In this document: piece after piece, positions 53,365 to 62,528 of the stretch
Layout: each line of letters opens with the position of its first letter
Position numbering within the stretch: the first letter of the stretch is position 1
Assembly: GCF_042676145.1 (NCBI RefSeq)
Contig: NZ_JBHTJW010000002.1
Span: 1,488,001 to 1,552,000 of the forward strand
DNA length: 64,000 nucleotides
From: Methylophilus glucosoxydans
GTDB taxonomy: Bacteria; Pseudomonadota; Gammaproteobacteria; Burkholderiales; Methylophilaceae
Direction: 5' to 3'
Program-made: the position numbers and the translations under genes
Notes under the pieces: model-generated
What the model saw: only the letters and a program-made list of their open reading frames with translations
Database searches by the model: none
What the model was told of the DNA's origin: nothing

Positions 53365-54800
53365 ATACGCTGACGCTCCCGTATGCTGAAGGCATGCATT
53401 GGTTCAAGCAGGTGAGAGACCTCACTTGGCCCATGTTGCTTGAAAGTGGGCAGATTGAGAAAACAGATGCAGTCGCGACCGTGGATGAAGAGATCAGCCT
53501 GGGGGCGCGCTTTGATATTGTGGTGGCTGCCCCTGTGGCGAGAATAATTCATCGGCATCCGCACACAGACGTGCTGGTTGATGAGCAGCGCACCCGCACG
53601 GAAGAAGATCCTTTCAAAGCCATTCAGCAATGGTTGCTCTCCCATCCTGTTGAACGTACCCCTGAGGTTCCGTTTGCAGGGGGCGCCCTCGGCTATTTTG
53701 CCTATGACTTGGGTCGCAGTATTGAAAACATTCCAGTGATGGCACAACAGGACGTGCCGTTGCCAGAGATGATGGTGGGCATTTATGACTGGGCGATCAT
53801 CGTGGATCACCATGCACGGCAGTGCAAGCTGGTTTCGCATTTACGCTATCTGGATCAAGCAGGCCTTGAGCAACTGCATGCCAGGTTGCTATCCGTGGCG
53901 CCAGAATGCAATAGCGTACCATTTGAAGTCGTCGGCAACGTAGAGGCCAATCTGGATCAAGCCGCTTATGCTCAGGCCTTTACACGCGTCAAAGATTACA
54001 TCCGTGCCGGGGATTGCTATCAGATTAACCTTGCGCAGCGTTTTGCCGTGGAGGTGCGCGGTGACGCCTGTCAGGCGTATGATCATTTCCGGCAATTGAG
54101 CCGTGCGCCTTTTATGGCGTTGATGCAAGTGGAGGACGGGGAGGGGTTGCCTGTTTCGGTCCTTTCCATGTCGCCTGAGCGTTTTTTGCAGGTGGTGGAT
54201 CAACAGGTGGAAACGCGTCCGATCAAAGGCACTCGTCCGCGTCACCTCGATGCTGAGCAAGATGCAGCGATTGCCCAGGAGTTATCCGGCTGTATCAAGG
54301 ACCGCGCCGAGAACCTCATGATTGTTGATCTGTTGCGCAACGATATCGGCAAGGTGTGTGCCGTTGGGTCGGTGAAAGTCGAAGCGTTATTCAAATTGCA
54401 GCGATTTACCAATGTGCATCATCTGGTCAGCATCGTTCGTGGTCAGCTGGCCAATGGGTTTCATGCGCTGGATTTGCTGCGCGGTTGCTTCCCTGGCGGC
54501 TCTATTACTGGTGCGCCCAAGTTGCGTGCGATGGAAATTATTGAGGAGTTGGAGCCGCATCGGCGTGGGATTTATTGCGGCAGTATCGGCTACATTGGCT
54601 TTGATGGTTGTATGGATACGAATATTGCGATTAGAACGGCGGTCATTGCCCAAGACCGCATGACGTTTTTTGCCGGCGGTGGCATTGTCGCTGATTCGGA
54701 TTGCGCCAAAGAGTATCAGGAAACCTTTGACAAGGCGTCGCAGTTCTTCAAGCTGGTTGCGGCATTTAAAACAAAAAACGAATGGTCAGCAAAAAACTAA
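53346..54800 (+). CDS. pabB: Aminodeoxychorismate synthase component I
   Basis: Makes 4-amino-4-deoxychorismate, precursor of p-aminobenzoate used for folate and for methanopterin. Seen: GALGYFAYDLGR near the N-terminus, AGDCYQINLAQRF, ETRPIKGTRPRH, ENLMIVDLLRNDIG, PGGSITGAPKLRAMEIIEELE and YCGSIGYIGFDG. ATG 53346 lies inside the end of the MfnF-like gene and follows GAGG. About 484 residues. There is no fused lyase (PabC) domain. Placement within the Mfn-like operon suggests that it feeds methanopterin synthesis. Confidence 0.93.
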   Translation: MAATTLNTLTLPYAEGMHWFKQVRDLTWPMLLESGQIEKTDAVATVDEEISLGARFDIVVAAPVARIIHRHPHTDVLVDEQRTRTEEDPFKAIQQWLLSHPVERTPEVPFAGGALGYFAYDLGRSIENIPVMAQQDVPLPEMMVGIYDWAIIVDHHARQCKLVSHLRYLDQAGLEQLHARLLSVAPECNSVPFEVVGNVEANLDQAAYAQAFTRVKDYIRAGDCYQINLAQRFAVEVRGDACQAYDHFRQLSRAPFMALMQVEDGEGLPVSVLSMSPERFLQVVDQQVETRPIKGTRPRHLDAEQDAAIAQELSGCIKDRAENLMIVDLLRNDIGKVCAVGSVKVEALFKLQRFTNVHHLVSIVRGQLANGFHALDLLRGCFPGGSITGAPKLRAMEIIEELEPHRRGIYCGSIGYIGFDGCMDTNIAIRTAVIAQDRMTFFAGGGIVADSDCAKEYQETFDKASQFFKLVAAFKTKNEWSAKN

Positions 54801-54816
54801 TGTTCAGGAAGATGCG

Positions 54817-55482
54817 ATGTGGGTGATCAAGCTAGGGGGTAGCGTGACCCACTATGATAGCCTGATGCAATGGCTAAAGCTGGTGGTGCGCTGGGGGGAT
54901 GGTAAGGTGATCATCGTCCCCGGGGGCGGTGTGTATGCTGATGCGGTACGTGAGTTCCAGCGCTTGCGGGCGACGATGCCTGAGGGACATATCGATGACA
55001 GTCAGGCGCATGCGCTGGCAATTTACGCCATGGATCAAATGGCACGTAGCCTGGTAGCGATGATGCCCGCGCTAACCCTGGTGCGTAATCCCTTTGAAAT
55101 TGCCGAGCGTGGCTGGCAACACCGTGGCCTGGTCTGGTTGCCGAGTGAAATGGCATTAAACCAGGCATTTGCCACGGAATATCCGCTGCCGCACAGCTGG
55201 GACGTGACCTCGGATAGCCTGGCCGCGTGGTTGGCTTTGCAACTGGATGCTTGCCAGTTGTTGCTGGTGAAGTCTGATGAACGCTTGCTGAGCCTAGACC
55301 AGGCGCTGACATTGCCACAATTGCAGGAGATGGGCATGATAGACACCGGAGTTACCGCGCTCCTCAGGCTGGCGCGGTTTAAAACCCGGGTGGTGCATCA
55401 GAGTCAATACACACTGTGCGAGCACGGCTTTGATGCCAGCCATTTTGATCGTTGTGGCGTGACGAGTATTTCAACTGCGTAA
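54817..55482 (+). CDS. Amino acid kinase-fold protein, MfnE-like
   Basis: 221-residue kinase of the amino-acid-kinase superfamily. Seen: WVIKLGGSVTHYDSLMQWL at the N-terminus, KVIIVPGGGVYADAVREFQ, HALAIYAMDQMARSL, WDVTSDSLAAWLALQLDA and LLVKSDERL. This matches MfnE, which phosphorylates aminomethylfuran phosphate. ATG 54817 follows AGGAAG, 16 bp after pabB; the frame is open further upstream inside pabB. It completes the MfnD-MfnF-PabB-MfnE run. Confidence 0.86.
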   Translation: MWVIKLGGSVTHYDSLMQWLKLVVRWGDGKVIIVPGGGVYADAVREFQRLRATMPEGHIDDSQAHALAIYAMDQMARSLVAMMPALTLVRNPFEIAERGWQHRGLVWLPSEMALNQAFATEYPLPHSWDVTSDSLAAWLALQLDACQLLLVKSDERLLSLDQALTLPQLQEMGMIDTGVTALLRLARFKTRVVHQSQYTLCEHGFDASHFDRCGVTSISTA

Positions 55483-55502
55483 TGCAGGTTTAGCCAGGCA
55501 CA

Positions 55503-58500
55503 TTACTGAGGGGCTGTCTGCTCAAATTTGCCAAAATGCAGCATGATCGTGGGCAGAATCAGCAAATTAAGAATTGTTGAAGACACCAGCCCGCCGACAA
55601 TAATGGTCGCCATCGGGCCCTCAATCTCCCGCCCGGGTTCGCCGCTGCCAATGGCGAGCGGGAGTAAGCCTAACGCTGTTACCAATGCGGTCATCAGCAC
55701 CGAAGGCAGCCGTTCTGAGGCGCCACGAATGCAGGTCTCCAGATTCCATTCACAGCCCTCATGATCCACCAGATGCTGGAAGTGCGATACCATCATGATG
55801 GAGTTGCGCAACGTGATGCCAAACAAGGTGACGAACCCCACCAATGTGCCTACCGAGATCCAGCCGCCACTAAAAAAGGTCACCACTACGCCGCCAATCA
55901 AGGCAAAAGGCAGATTGGCAAAGGCTAGCAGGAGGTTACGCAGCCGGCCAAACGCCATGTACAGCATGAGAAAAATGGCGATGCCAGCGACCAGCGAATG
56001 AACAATTAGGTCCTGACGCGATTGCGCGTTAGCTTCAGCCTCACCCGAAAATTCAAGATAGTTGCCGGGATTGAGTGTCATCTTTTCATGTAAAGCGCTT
56101 TGTATCTGTTCAAGCAATAATGCCTGGTCACGCCCAGCCATATTGGCGGTGACAGTTTGGATGCGTTTGGCACCTGAATGCAGGATTTTTGAGCGTCCAC
56201 CTTCCTGCGCAACATAAGCGACATCAGACAGCTTGAGCATCTGGCCTTCGGGGTTGAAAATAGGCAGGTTGCGCATATCGGCGATATCGTCGCGTGCGGC
56301 ATCATTGAGCAGCACGCTGACACCGACCGCGCGATTGCCAATGTAAACCTGGTTGACTGGCACCCCTTCATAGCAGGCTTTAACCGTCTCCAGGACGTCC
56401 ATGGGCTGCAACCCCCACAATGCCAGTTTTTCCTGCTTGAGCCGAATCACAATCTCTGGTGTTTCAGGCGGGGATTGCACCATGACATCACGAATGCCGC
56501 GTATCCCGGCCAATACACTGGCGACTTTTTGCGCATCTCTGTCCAGGGCATCCAGGTCCTGGCCGTAAATATTAATCACCAGGCCGGCGGCGTAGCCCGA
56601 GATGGTTTCTTCAATCCGCTCGGTTAAAAACGTATTCATGGCAAAATTGGCGCCGACAAATCCCACTTCCACTTTACCGTCATCCTCTTCGTCCGTGGAT
56701 TCGCCAGCCAGCTCCTCTCGGATGGCATGAAAAATACGCTCCTGCTCAGCGCCGGGCAAGGTGCCAGTTTCGACCTCAAACTCGCTGTAGTGCGTGCCAA
56801 ACGTATCTGCTGCATTCGGGGCCCGGCCTACCCATTGGGCGACCGTTTTCACTCCGGGGATTTCCAGAAGCGTTTTGGTGACCTGATTGCCCAGCTTGAG
56901 TGACTGCACCTCTGAGGTCCCTGGCACGGTAGTCATGTGCAATACGTAGTGCCCTTCATGCAGGGAGGGAATAAATTGGCTCCTGAATAAAGGCAGCAGG
57001 GCCAAACCGAGAGCAATACACACAAAGCTGCTCAGCAGAATGAGCTGATAATGCTGTTCAATGCGGTGGAGCAGGGCGACATAACGGTGCTTGAGCCAGT
57101 GTAATAAAGGTGATTCTTCCGCATCTAAAGGCGCTTTCGCCAGCAACAGATAACAGAGTGCGGGGGTAAGGGTGAGCGCGACGAATAATGAGGCTAAGAT
57201 GGCAGAAATATAAGCGTAGCCCAATGGCGCGAACAATTTGCCTGCCACCCCTGTCAAGGTCAGCAACGGTAAAAATACCAGCGCGACAATCATGGTGGCG
57301 TAGACCACCGAACTGCGCACCTCCATCGAAGCTTGAAAAACCACGGTTGTCACAGGTTGTGGCTGTGCGAGCTGGCGGTTTTCGCGCAGGCGGCGGAAAA
57401 TATTTTCCGTATCAATAATGGCGTCATCCACCACTTCGCCCAGTGCAATCGCCAGCCCCCCCAGCACCATGATGTTGAGGCCTGCACCACACTGGTAGAG
57501 CACCACAATGGCGGTTAGCAGTGACAAGGGAATGGCCGTGGCAGAAATGACGGCCGTACGCACGTTGAACAAAAATACAAACAACACGGCGATGACCAGT
57601 ATGGAACCAATCAAGATATCGGAGCGCAGGCTGTGAATCGCCGTTTCAATAAAGTTGGCCGGGCGGAACAGGCCGGTGTGCAAGGTTGCTTGCGCGCGTT
57701 GCAAGCTGGGCTGTATCTCTGCCAGTTTTTGCTCCAGCTGTTTGGTGAGGGCGTATACGTTGGCCCCCAATTGCCCTTGCACCGATAGATAGACGCCCAC
57801 CTTGCCATTGATCGCCGCACTGCTAATGGAGGGGGCCGCACCTTCTGCGACTTCGGCCACATCGCTGATGCGAATGGTCCGGCCAAGTTTGCGGAGCAGG
57901 GTGATGTGTGCGAGTTGCTGTGGTGTCGTGGTTTGCCCTTGCGTATTCAGAATGAGGCGCTGATTGTCATTTTGGATAAACCCGGCCCCTCTGACTCCAG
58001 TTGCGCGGGAGGCTGCATTGACGACATCTTGCACATTCAGCTGGTATAGCATCAATTTGCGCGGATCAATCTTGATTTGAAACTGACGCACTTGTCCGCC
58101 ATAGACATTGACGTCAGCCACACCAGGTATGCTCATCAAATGCGGAGTCAGTTGCCAATCGACCAGGGTCCGTAGCGCCATCAGCGACAGCGTCTCCGAG
58201 GTAATACCCAGCCCGAGAACGGTACTGGCGGACGAGGTCAGCGGGGTCATTTTGGGAATAATGCCTGCAGGTAGCAGATTGCCCAGCATGTTCAGGTGCT
58301 CCGCAACCATTTGCCGATTGCGGTATATGTCTGACTTGTCCTGGAAAACGACGGTGACGATGGACAAGCCTGGAATCGACTGCGAACGTAAGCTTTTGAT
58401 GCCTATCGATCCGGAGAGCACGTTTTCAATCGGTTGTGTCACCATTTTTTCTACCAGGCTGGCGGACAAGCCCGGCGATTCGGTTTGAATCACCACCTGT

Positions 58501-58634
58501 GTTGGCGCAAACTCTGGAAAAACATTCAGGTCGCTCTGTTGCAGGCTATAAACACCATACAGTACTACCAGCAGGGCCAGGCCGATGATGACACCGTAAA
58601 AGCGGATGGAAAATCTGACCAGGGCTGCCATCAT
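55503..58634 (-). CDS. RND efflux pump, inner membrane transporter
   Basis: 1043-residue proton-driven RND transporter. Seen: FPEFAPTQVVIQTESPGLSA, TM helices in two groups, a TM4 motif ALGEVVDDAIIDTENI, and late RNSIMMVSHFQHLVDHEG. The overall sequence resembles HME (CzcA-like) pumps, but TM4 has VDDAII-D-T-EN instead of the DFG-VDGAVV-EN typical of metal pumps, so metal specificity is not assured. It is the last gene of the operon small protein, TolC-like, adaptor, pump, 36 bp after the adaptor gene. Confidence 0.88.
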   Translation of the reverse strand: MMAALVRFSIRFYGVIIGLALLVVLYGVYSLQQSDLNVFPEFAPTQVVIQTESPGLSASLVEKMVTQPIENVLSGSIGIKSLRSQSIPGLSIVTVVFQDKSDIYRNRQMVAEHLNMLGNLLPAGIIPKMTPLTSSASTVLGLGITSETLSLMALRTLVDWQLTPHLMSIPGVADVNVYGGQVRQFQIKIDPRKLMLYQLNVQDVVNAASRATGVRGAGFIQNDNQRLILNTQGQTTTPQQLAHITLLRKLGRTIRISDVAEVAEGAAPSISSAAINGKVGVYLSVQGQLGANVYALTKQLEQKLAEIQPSLQRAQATLHTGLFRPANFIETAIHSLRSDILIGSILVIAVLFVFLFNVRTAVISATAIPLSLLTAIVVLYQCGAGLNIMVLGGLAIALGEVVDDAIIDTENIFRRLRENRQLAQPQPVTTVVFQASMEVRSSVVYATMIVALVFLPLLTLTGVAGKLFAPLGYAYISAILASLFVALTLTPALCYLLLAKAPLDAEESPLLHWLKHRYVALLHRIEQHYQLILLSSFVCIALGLALLPLFRSQFIPSLHEGHYVLHMTTVPGTSEVQSLKLGNQVTKTLLEIPGVKTVAQWVGRAPNAADTFGTHYSEFEVETGTLPGAEQERIFHAIREELAGESTDEEDDGKVEVGFVGANFAMNTFLTERIEETISGYAAGLVINIYGQDLDALDRDAQKVASVLAGIRGIRDVMVQSPPETPEIVIRLKQEKLALWGLQPMDVLETVKACYEGVPVNQVYIGNRAVGVSVLLNDAARDDIADMRNLPIFNPEGQMLKLSDVAYVAQEGGRSKILHSGAKRIQTVTANMAGRDQALLLEQIQSALHEKMTLNPGNYLEFSGEAEANAQSRQDLIVHSLVAGIAIFLMLYMAFGRLRNLLLAFANLPFALIGGVVVTFFSGGWISVGTLVGFVTLFGITLRNSIMMVSHFQHLVDHEGCEWNLETCIRGASERLPSVLMTALVTALGLLPLAIGSGEPGREIEGPMATIIVGGLVSSTILNLLILPTIMLHFGKFEQTAPQ

Positions 58635-58670
58635 GGTTTGAAATCTCTATTTTTTTCAAACAGTTGCAGA

Positions 58671-59735
58671 TTAATCTTCATTTTCATTCTTGATCTGAAA
58701 TTTGAACTCTTCCGACAGCAGCAACTGTGCACCATGGGTGACGACTTCTGTGCCGGGCGTTAAATGGGTATCGAACCAGCCGTGCTCAAGTTCAATGTCA
58801 GAAGCCACCGGTTTGCGTAAAAACGTATCTGGCTGGGTCTTGATGTAAATCCAGGCGATGCCCCCGTGCCAGGCAATCGCCTGGTTAGGCACCAGTACGC
58901 CCTTGAGTGATTTTGACGAGGCCTCGGCCGGAACCACATTGACCCGCATGCCTACCCGCAAATAATCGGCGGGCGCACTGTAAAAATAAGTTTTTCCGAT
59001 ATTGCTGATATCAGTTTGGATCGATTGCGAAACAAACTCTGCCCGGATGGGGGTGACTTCATCTTGAATTGGGGTCAGATAAACAACGGAGTCGGTGGCT
59101 GGTGCCTCATAATTCAACGGAAAACTGACTTGTACCAGTACTTTTTTTTGCTTGATCAAGTCATTGAGCGGGCCTTGCGAAGGTTGCTGGGTGATGAGGG
59201 TAGCCAGCGGCTTGCCCCATTGCGCCACGATGGTGTCTGTGAGCGCTCTGAGTTGCTCTTGCGTGGTTTTGATATGCGTCTGGTCGCTAATCATCACTGA
59301 CTGCGCCTCTTGAAGTGCCTTGTCAGAGATGTTTTTGTCATCTTCGTTCAGTTGCTTGTAACGCTGGTATTGCAGTTGATGGTTAGGCAACATGTTTTCA
59401 GCCAGTGCCAATTGTGACTTGAGTAGCTGATACTGGCTGTTGTAGTCCACCAGTGTCTGGATCGAGATCACCGAACCCAGCACCTTGATATTGCCATGAT
59501 ATTGATAGGCTTGCAGGGGCTGCACCTGGATGCCACTGTTTTTTTGCGTGGCTGCATTTAATTTGACCACTTGTAACCCATTTTGCTCGCTTACTCTTGA
59601 GGGGCCTTCAATGGTTTCATCTCCGTCATTCTGGACGGATTCATACTCATCGCGACCGACAATGGCAACGCACCATATCAGAACCACAATCAGTAAAACC
59701 TGAACCACAATAATCCACAGCGCTTTTTTATTCAT
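58671..59735 (-). CDS. RND periplasmic adaptor (membrane fusion protein)
   Basis: 354-residue HlyD-type adaptor with one N-terminal membrane anchor (IIVVQVLLIVVLIWCVAIVG). Seen: NGLQVVKLNAATQKNSGIQVQPLQ, a coiled-coil hairpin (about 120-175), YLRVGMRVNVVPAE and VLVPNQAIAWHGGIAWIYI. No His- or Met-rich metal-binding segment is visible. ATG overlaps the TolC-like stop by four bases (ATGA), so translation is coupled. Confidence 0.87.
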   Translation of the reverse strand: MNKKALWIIVVQVLLIVVLIWCVAIVGRDEYESVQNDGDETIEGPSRVSEQNGLQVVKLNAATQKNSGIQVQPLQAYQYHGNIKVLGSVISIQTLVDYNSQYQLLKSQLALAENMLPNHQLQYQRYKQLNEDDKNISDKALQEAQSVMISDQTHIKTTQEQLRALTDTIVAQWGKPLATLITQQPSQGPLNDLIKQKKVLVQVSFPLNYEAPATDSVVYLTPIQDEVTPIRAEFVSQSIQTDISNIGKTYFYSAPADYLRVGMRVNVVPAEASSKSLKGVLVPNQAIAWHGGIAWIYIKTQPDTFLRKPVASDIELEHGWFDTHLTPGTEVVTHGAQLLLSEEFKFQIKNENED

Positions 59736-61153
59736 TTGGCTGTTGCCTTTTGCTGTTGTTTTAGGGTGACCACCGGGCGCTGTGACAGCGCGATGGGTGT
59801 TTGCATTACGTTTTCAATCTCTTGCAATGCCCGCATGACATTGGCTTGCTGCAAAATGAGCCGTTGCTGCGCATTGTAAAATTGAATTTCGGCTTGCAAG
59901 TATTCCACTTTGTCGATCAGCCCTTGTCGCCACTGTTTTGCAAGCTGGGCTTTTCTCTGCATTTGCTGCTCATAGGTTTGTGTCAATGTGACCAGCAAAC
60001 GCGCGCTATCGCGGTATTTGACATGCACCTGCTCTGAAGATTGAATCACCTGATGCTGTAAGGCATAAAAGCGCGCAGCTTCATTCAGTCTCACTTGCTC
60101 GGCTTGTGCCCACAAATCCGAATTGCGGTTGAGCAGGTTCAGCATGGCGCTCAATCCCAATGACCAGATTTTATCGCCATATTCATACATGATGCCGGGG
60201 CTGAGCGAGAGGTTGGGGTAGCGCTTGGCCATCTCCAGTTTCAGTTGCGACTCAGCCTTGGCATATTGTGCTAAGCCGCGTTGAATGTCCATGCGGTTGG
60301 TCAGCGCATAATGTTGTATGGTGGTCGCATCGGCATACACCGCTGCATGCGCAAAGCGCTCCTTGAGAATTTGGGAAAGCTGGACTGGCGCCAGTTTAAA
60401 CAGCGGGTTGTTTTGTGTGGTCAGTCCGGCATCATGCAAGATTTTCTGCTCAGTCTGTTTGATTTGCACACTGGTTTGCTGCAACTGCCAGGCTGACTGG
60501 TCACGCTGCAAACGAATCGGCAGCACGTCAGATTGCCCTGCGACTCCCACATCCAGCCGTTTCTGGTAAGCATCCAGCAATTGATCCTGTGCTGTTTGCA
60601 ATTTGCTCAAGTTTGCCTGCATGGCTTGCTGCTCTGCCAGCAAAATCAAGTCTACGCTCAATTGCTGCCTGAGCATCCACGCCGTTTCCGCGATCTGTAT
60701 TTTGGCGATGTCAGCCTGATATTGCGCGATTTCAATGCTGATTTGTCGCTTGTTAGCAGTAATCAGCGGGATACTCACTTGCAGGCTGTAAGCCCAGGGG
60801 CTGATGTCGCCATTGGCCTGGTTGCTATGCGCTAACTGGCTGTTCAAGCCGAGTTGCGGCCTGAGTCCGGCACTGGTGATACTGGCGAGCGCAACCGCGT
60901 AATCGGATTTTGCAACTTTAAGGGCTGGATGAAAATAAAGCGCAGATAAGGTCAGGCTATCCAAATCCCAGGTCTGGATAGGCCAGGCGGTCTGGGGTGC
61001 ATTGCTTAGAACAAACGTCTTGAAGCCATCTTCATCCGGCGCCGCTTCATGGATGGTGGTAATGTTTTCTTGTTGGGGAATCGGGTGTGGCTGAAAAGCA
61101 GTGCCGCAAGCAGTCAGTAACCATGGAAAAGCAAAAGCTAGCAGACGCATCAC
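59732..61153 (-). CDS. TolC-family outer membrane efflux lipoprotein
   Basis: 473-residue outer membrane channel. Seen: a lipoprotein signal (LLTACGTAF, Cys16), two TolC/OEP repeats with LSALYFHPALKVAKSDYAVA and LTNRMDIQRGLAQYAKAESQL, and an SLGLSAMLNLLNRNSDL motif. Makes the exit duct for the RND pump encoded downstream. It begins 39 bp after the small upstream gene. Confidence 0.88.
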   Translation of the reverse strand: MMRLLAFAFPWLLTACGTAFQPHPIPQQENITTIHEAAPDEDGFKTFVLSNAPQTAWPIQTWDLDSLTLSALYFHPALKVAKSDYAVALASITSAGLRPQLGLNSQLAHSNQANGDISPWAYSLQVSIPLITANKRQISIEIAQYQADIAKIQIAETAWMLRQQLSVDLILLAEQQAMQANLSKLQTAQDQLLDAYQKRLDVGVAGQSDVLPIRLQRDQSAWQLQQTSVQIKQTEQKILHDAGLTTQNNPLFKLAPVQLSQILKERFAHAAVYADATTIQHYALTNRMDIQRGLAQYAKAESQLKLEMAKRYPNLSLSPGIMYEYGDKIWSLGLSAMLNLLNRNSDLWAQAEQVRLNEAARFYALQHQVIQSSEQVHVKYRDSARLLVTLTQTYEQQMQRKAQLAKQWRQGLIDKVEYLQAEIQFYNAQQRLILQQANVMRALQEIENVMQTPIALSQRPVVTLKQQQKATAK

Positions 61154-61192
61154 ATCTCAAGCCCGCATGTCAGACATGCACTTCACCAGAAC

Positions 61193-61429
61193 TTAGTTGA
61201 CGATGGTCGCGTGAACAGCGTCCAGCGCGTCTTGTAACAGGTCTTCTGGCAGCTGATTAATGGTCGTGGCCAATAAATCAGCGGCTTCCACCGTGCGAAT
61301 TGGCAAATCCGGTGTGTTGAGTTCTGCAATGAGTCCGGCAGCCACCCCGGTGATTTTGAGCAAAATTTCACGCTCTCGCATCAAGAGCTCAAGTTCCGCT
61401 CTAAGCATGTTTTCTTCGGCTGAATGCAT
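61193..61429 (-). CDS. Small helical protein heading the RND operon
   Basis: 78 residues, not recognised. Seen: a Glu/Leu-rich first half (AEENMLRAELELLMRERE) predicted as an amphipathic coiled-coil helix, then GVAAGLIAEL, and a Leu-rich second helix (LLATTINQLPEDLLQDAL); no transmembrane segment, no signal peptide. The gene is 39 bp upstream of and co-directional with the TolC-like gene, so it is probably first in the efflux operon. It could be an accessory or regulator, but there is no HTH motif. Confidence 0.6.
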   Translation of the reverse strand: MHSAEENMLRAELELLMREREILLKITGVAAGLIAELNTPDLPIRTVEAADLLATTINQLPEDLLQDALDAVHATIVN

Positions 61430-61515
61430 ATCCTGTCCTATAACAACGTTTTTATGATGATTAATCTGGCATCTTGCAGTTGAACGGCTGGCTTGTCAAT
61501 CTGAACTCGGCAAGT

Positions 61516-61545
61516 TTGTGAAAGCTGATGCGATTAGGGTATACT
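61516..61545 (+). promoter_or_regulatory. Promoter of tRNA-Leu
   Basis: TTGTGA (61516-61521), 18-bp spacer, TATACT (61540-61545), 30 bp before the tRNA. Confidence 0.6.
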
Positions 61546-61574
61546 AGCGAATTGTCAGCGAACGATGGCAGTAT

Positions 61575-61659
61575 GCGAAAGTGGCGAAATTGGTAGACGC
61601 ACTGGATTTAGGTTCCAGCGCCTCGCGGCGTGAGAGTTCGAGTCTCTCCTTTCGCACCA
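61575..61659 (+). tRNA. tRNA-Leu (anticodon UAG)
   Basis: 85-nt class II tRNA. Seen: acceptor gcgaaag paired with ctttcgc, D-arm with GGTAGAC, anticodon stem ctgga/tccag with loop tttaggt giving anticodon TAG (reads CUN, chiefly CUA), a long variable arm (cgcctcgcggcg), T-loop gttcgag, and an encoded 3' CCA at 61657-61659. Confidence 0.95.
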
Positions 61660-61687
61660 CCTCACCCGATGGGGGAGGATACAAATT

Positions 61688-61712
61688 AAAGGCTTCCTTT
61701 GCGGAGGCCTTT
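61688..61712 (+). terminator. Terminator of tRNA-Leu
   Basis: Stem aaaggcttcc / ggaggccttt with one G-T pair, loop tttgc, followed by TGTTGTTTTT, 28 bp after the tRNA. Confidence 0.8.
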
Positions 61713-61818
61713 GTTGTTTTTGGCGGCCGTTCAGTGGTCATGATAGAGCGGCCTAAGCAAATGATCTGGAGTGATTTGAGCGAGTCATCTTTGAATGACG
61801 CTCTGAAAGGAACGAAAA

Positions 61819-62193
61819 ATGAATATTGTACAAACAGCGAATGCACCAGCCGCGATCGGGCCTTACGCACAAGGTGTTGTCGTCGGGAATATGCTTTATA
61901 CCTCAGGGCAAATCGCCTTGCGCCCGGATGGCACGCTCAATGATGGCGATATTGAGACCCAGACGCGTCAAGTACTATCCAATTTGCAGGCTATTATCGA
62001 GGCTGCAGGGGGCAGTTTGCAGCAAGTTGTGAAAACAACCGTGTTTCTCAAGAATCTGGATGATTTTGTGGCGATGAATCAGGTGTATGCCGAAGTGTTC
62101 GGCACGCATACCCCGGCACGCTCCACGGTACAAGTAGCCAAATTGCCGCGCGATGTGCTGGTTGAGATTGAGACGATTGTTGCGCTTGCTTAA
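61819..62193 (+). CDS. ridA: RidA family deaminase (reactive imine/enamine deaminase)
   Basis: Hydrolyses reactive 2-aminoacrylate-type enamines/imines formed by PLP enzymes. Seen: IVQTANAPAAIGPYAQGV at the N-terminus, YTSGQIALRPDG, VVKTTVFLKNLDDF, and the active-site Arg in PARSTVQVAKLPRDVLVEIE. 124 residues, trimeric family. GAAAGGAA ribosome binding site. Not in an obvious operon. Confidence 0.95.
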   Translation: MNIVQTANAPAAIGPYAQGVVVGNMLYTSGQIALRPDGTLNDGDIETQTRQVLSNLQAIIEAAGGSLQQVVKTTVFLKNLDDFVAMNQVYAEVFGTHTPARSTVQVAKLPRDVLVEIETIVALA

Positions 62194-62528
62194 TATGGCG
62201 AGTAAACATTGCTAAGCTAGGCGGCTTGCAATTAAAGTGCTTAGCCCCATCTTCGATTCATGTAGTGAGTATTTCGCATTTTGATGGGGTTGTCGTTTAA
62301 AAGTACAGTGTCTTTAGCCATGTGTTGTGCGCAGTTGCGCTAAACTGGCTTTAAGTTTATTTCAATTCAGACTTGTGTTATATTTTTACGCTCTTTTTTC
62401 ATCATTTGATCGCCGGCCTCTGCCTTTAGAGTGTGGTCAGGTTGTGTGAAAACATTATTAAATGCGCATTCAATGGCGCTCACTTACATAACCCATCGTT
62501 AAATAACGATTTTTACAGGAAGTTCAGC
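62194..62528. other. Intergenic region upstream of tig
   Basis: About 335 bp without a gene. It holds a possible ridA terminator (agccccatc and gatggggtt with a 30-nt loop), an AT-rich probable promoter zone (ttatatttttac near 62380), and a 7-bp hairpin atcgtta-aa-taacgat (62495-62510) followed by TTTT just before the tig ribosome binding site. Confidence 0.5.
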
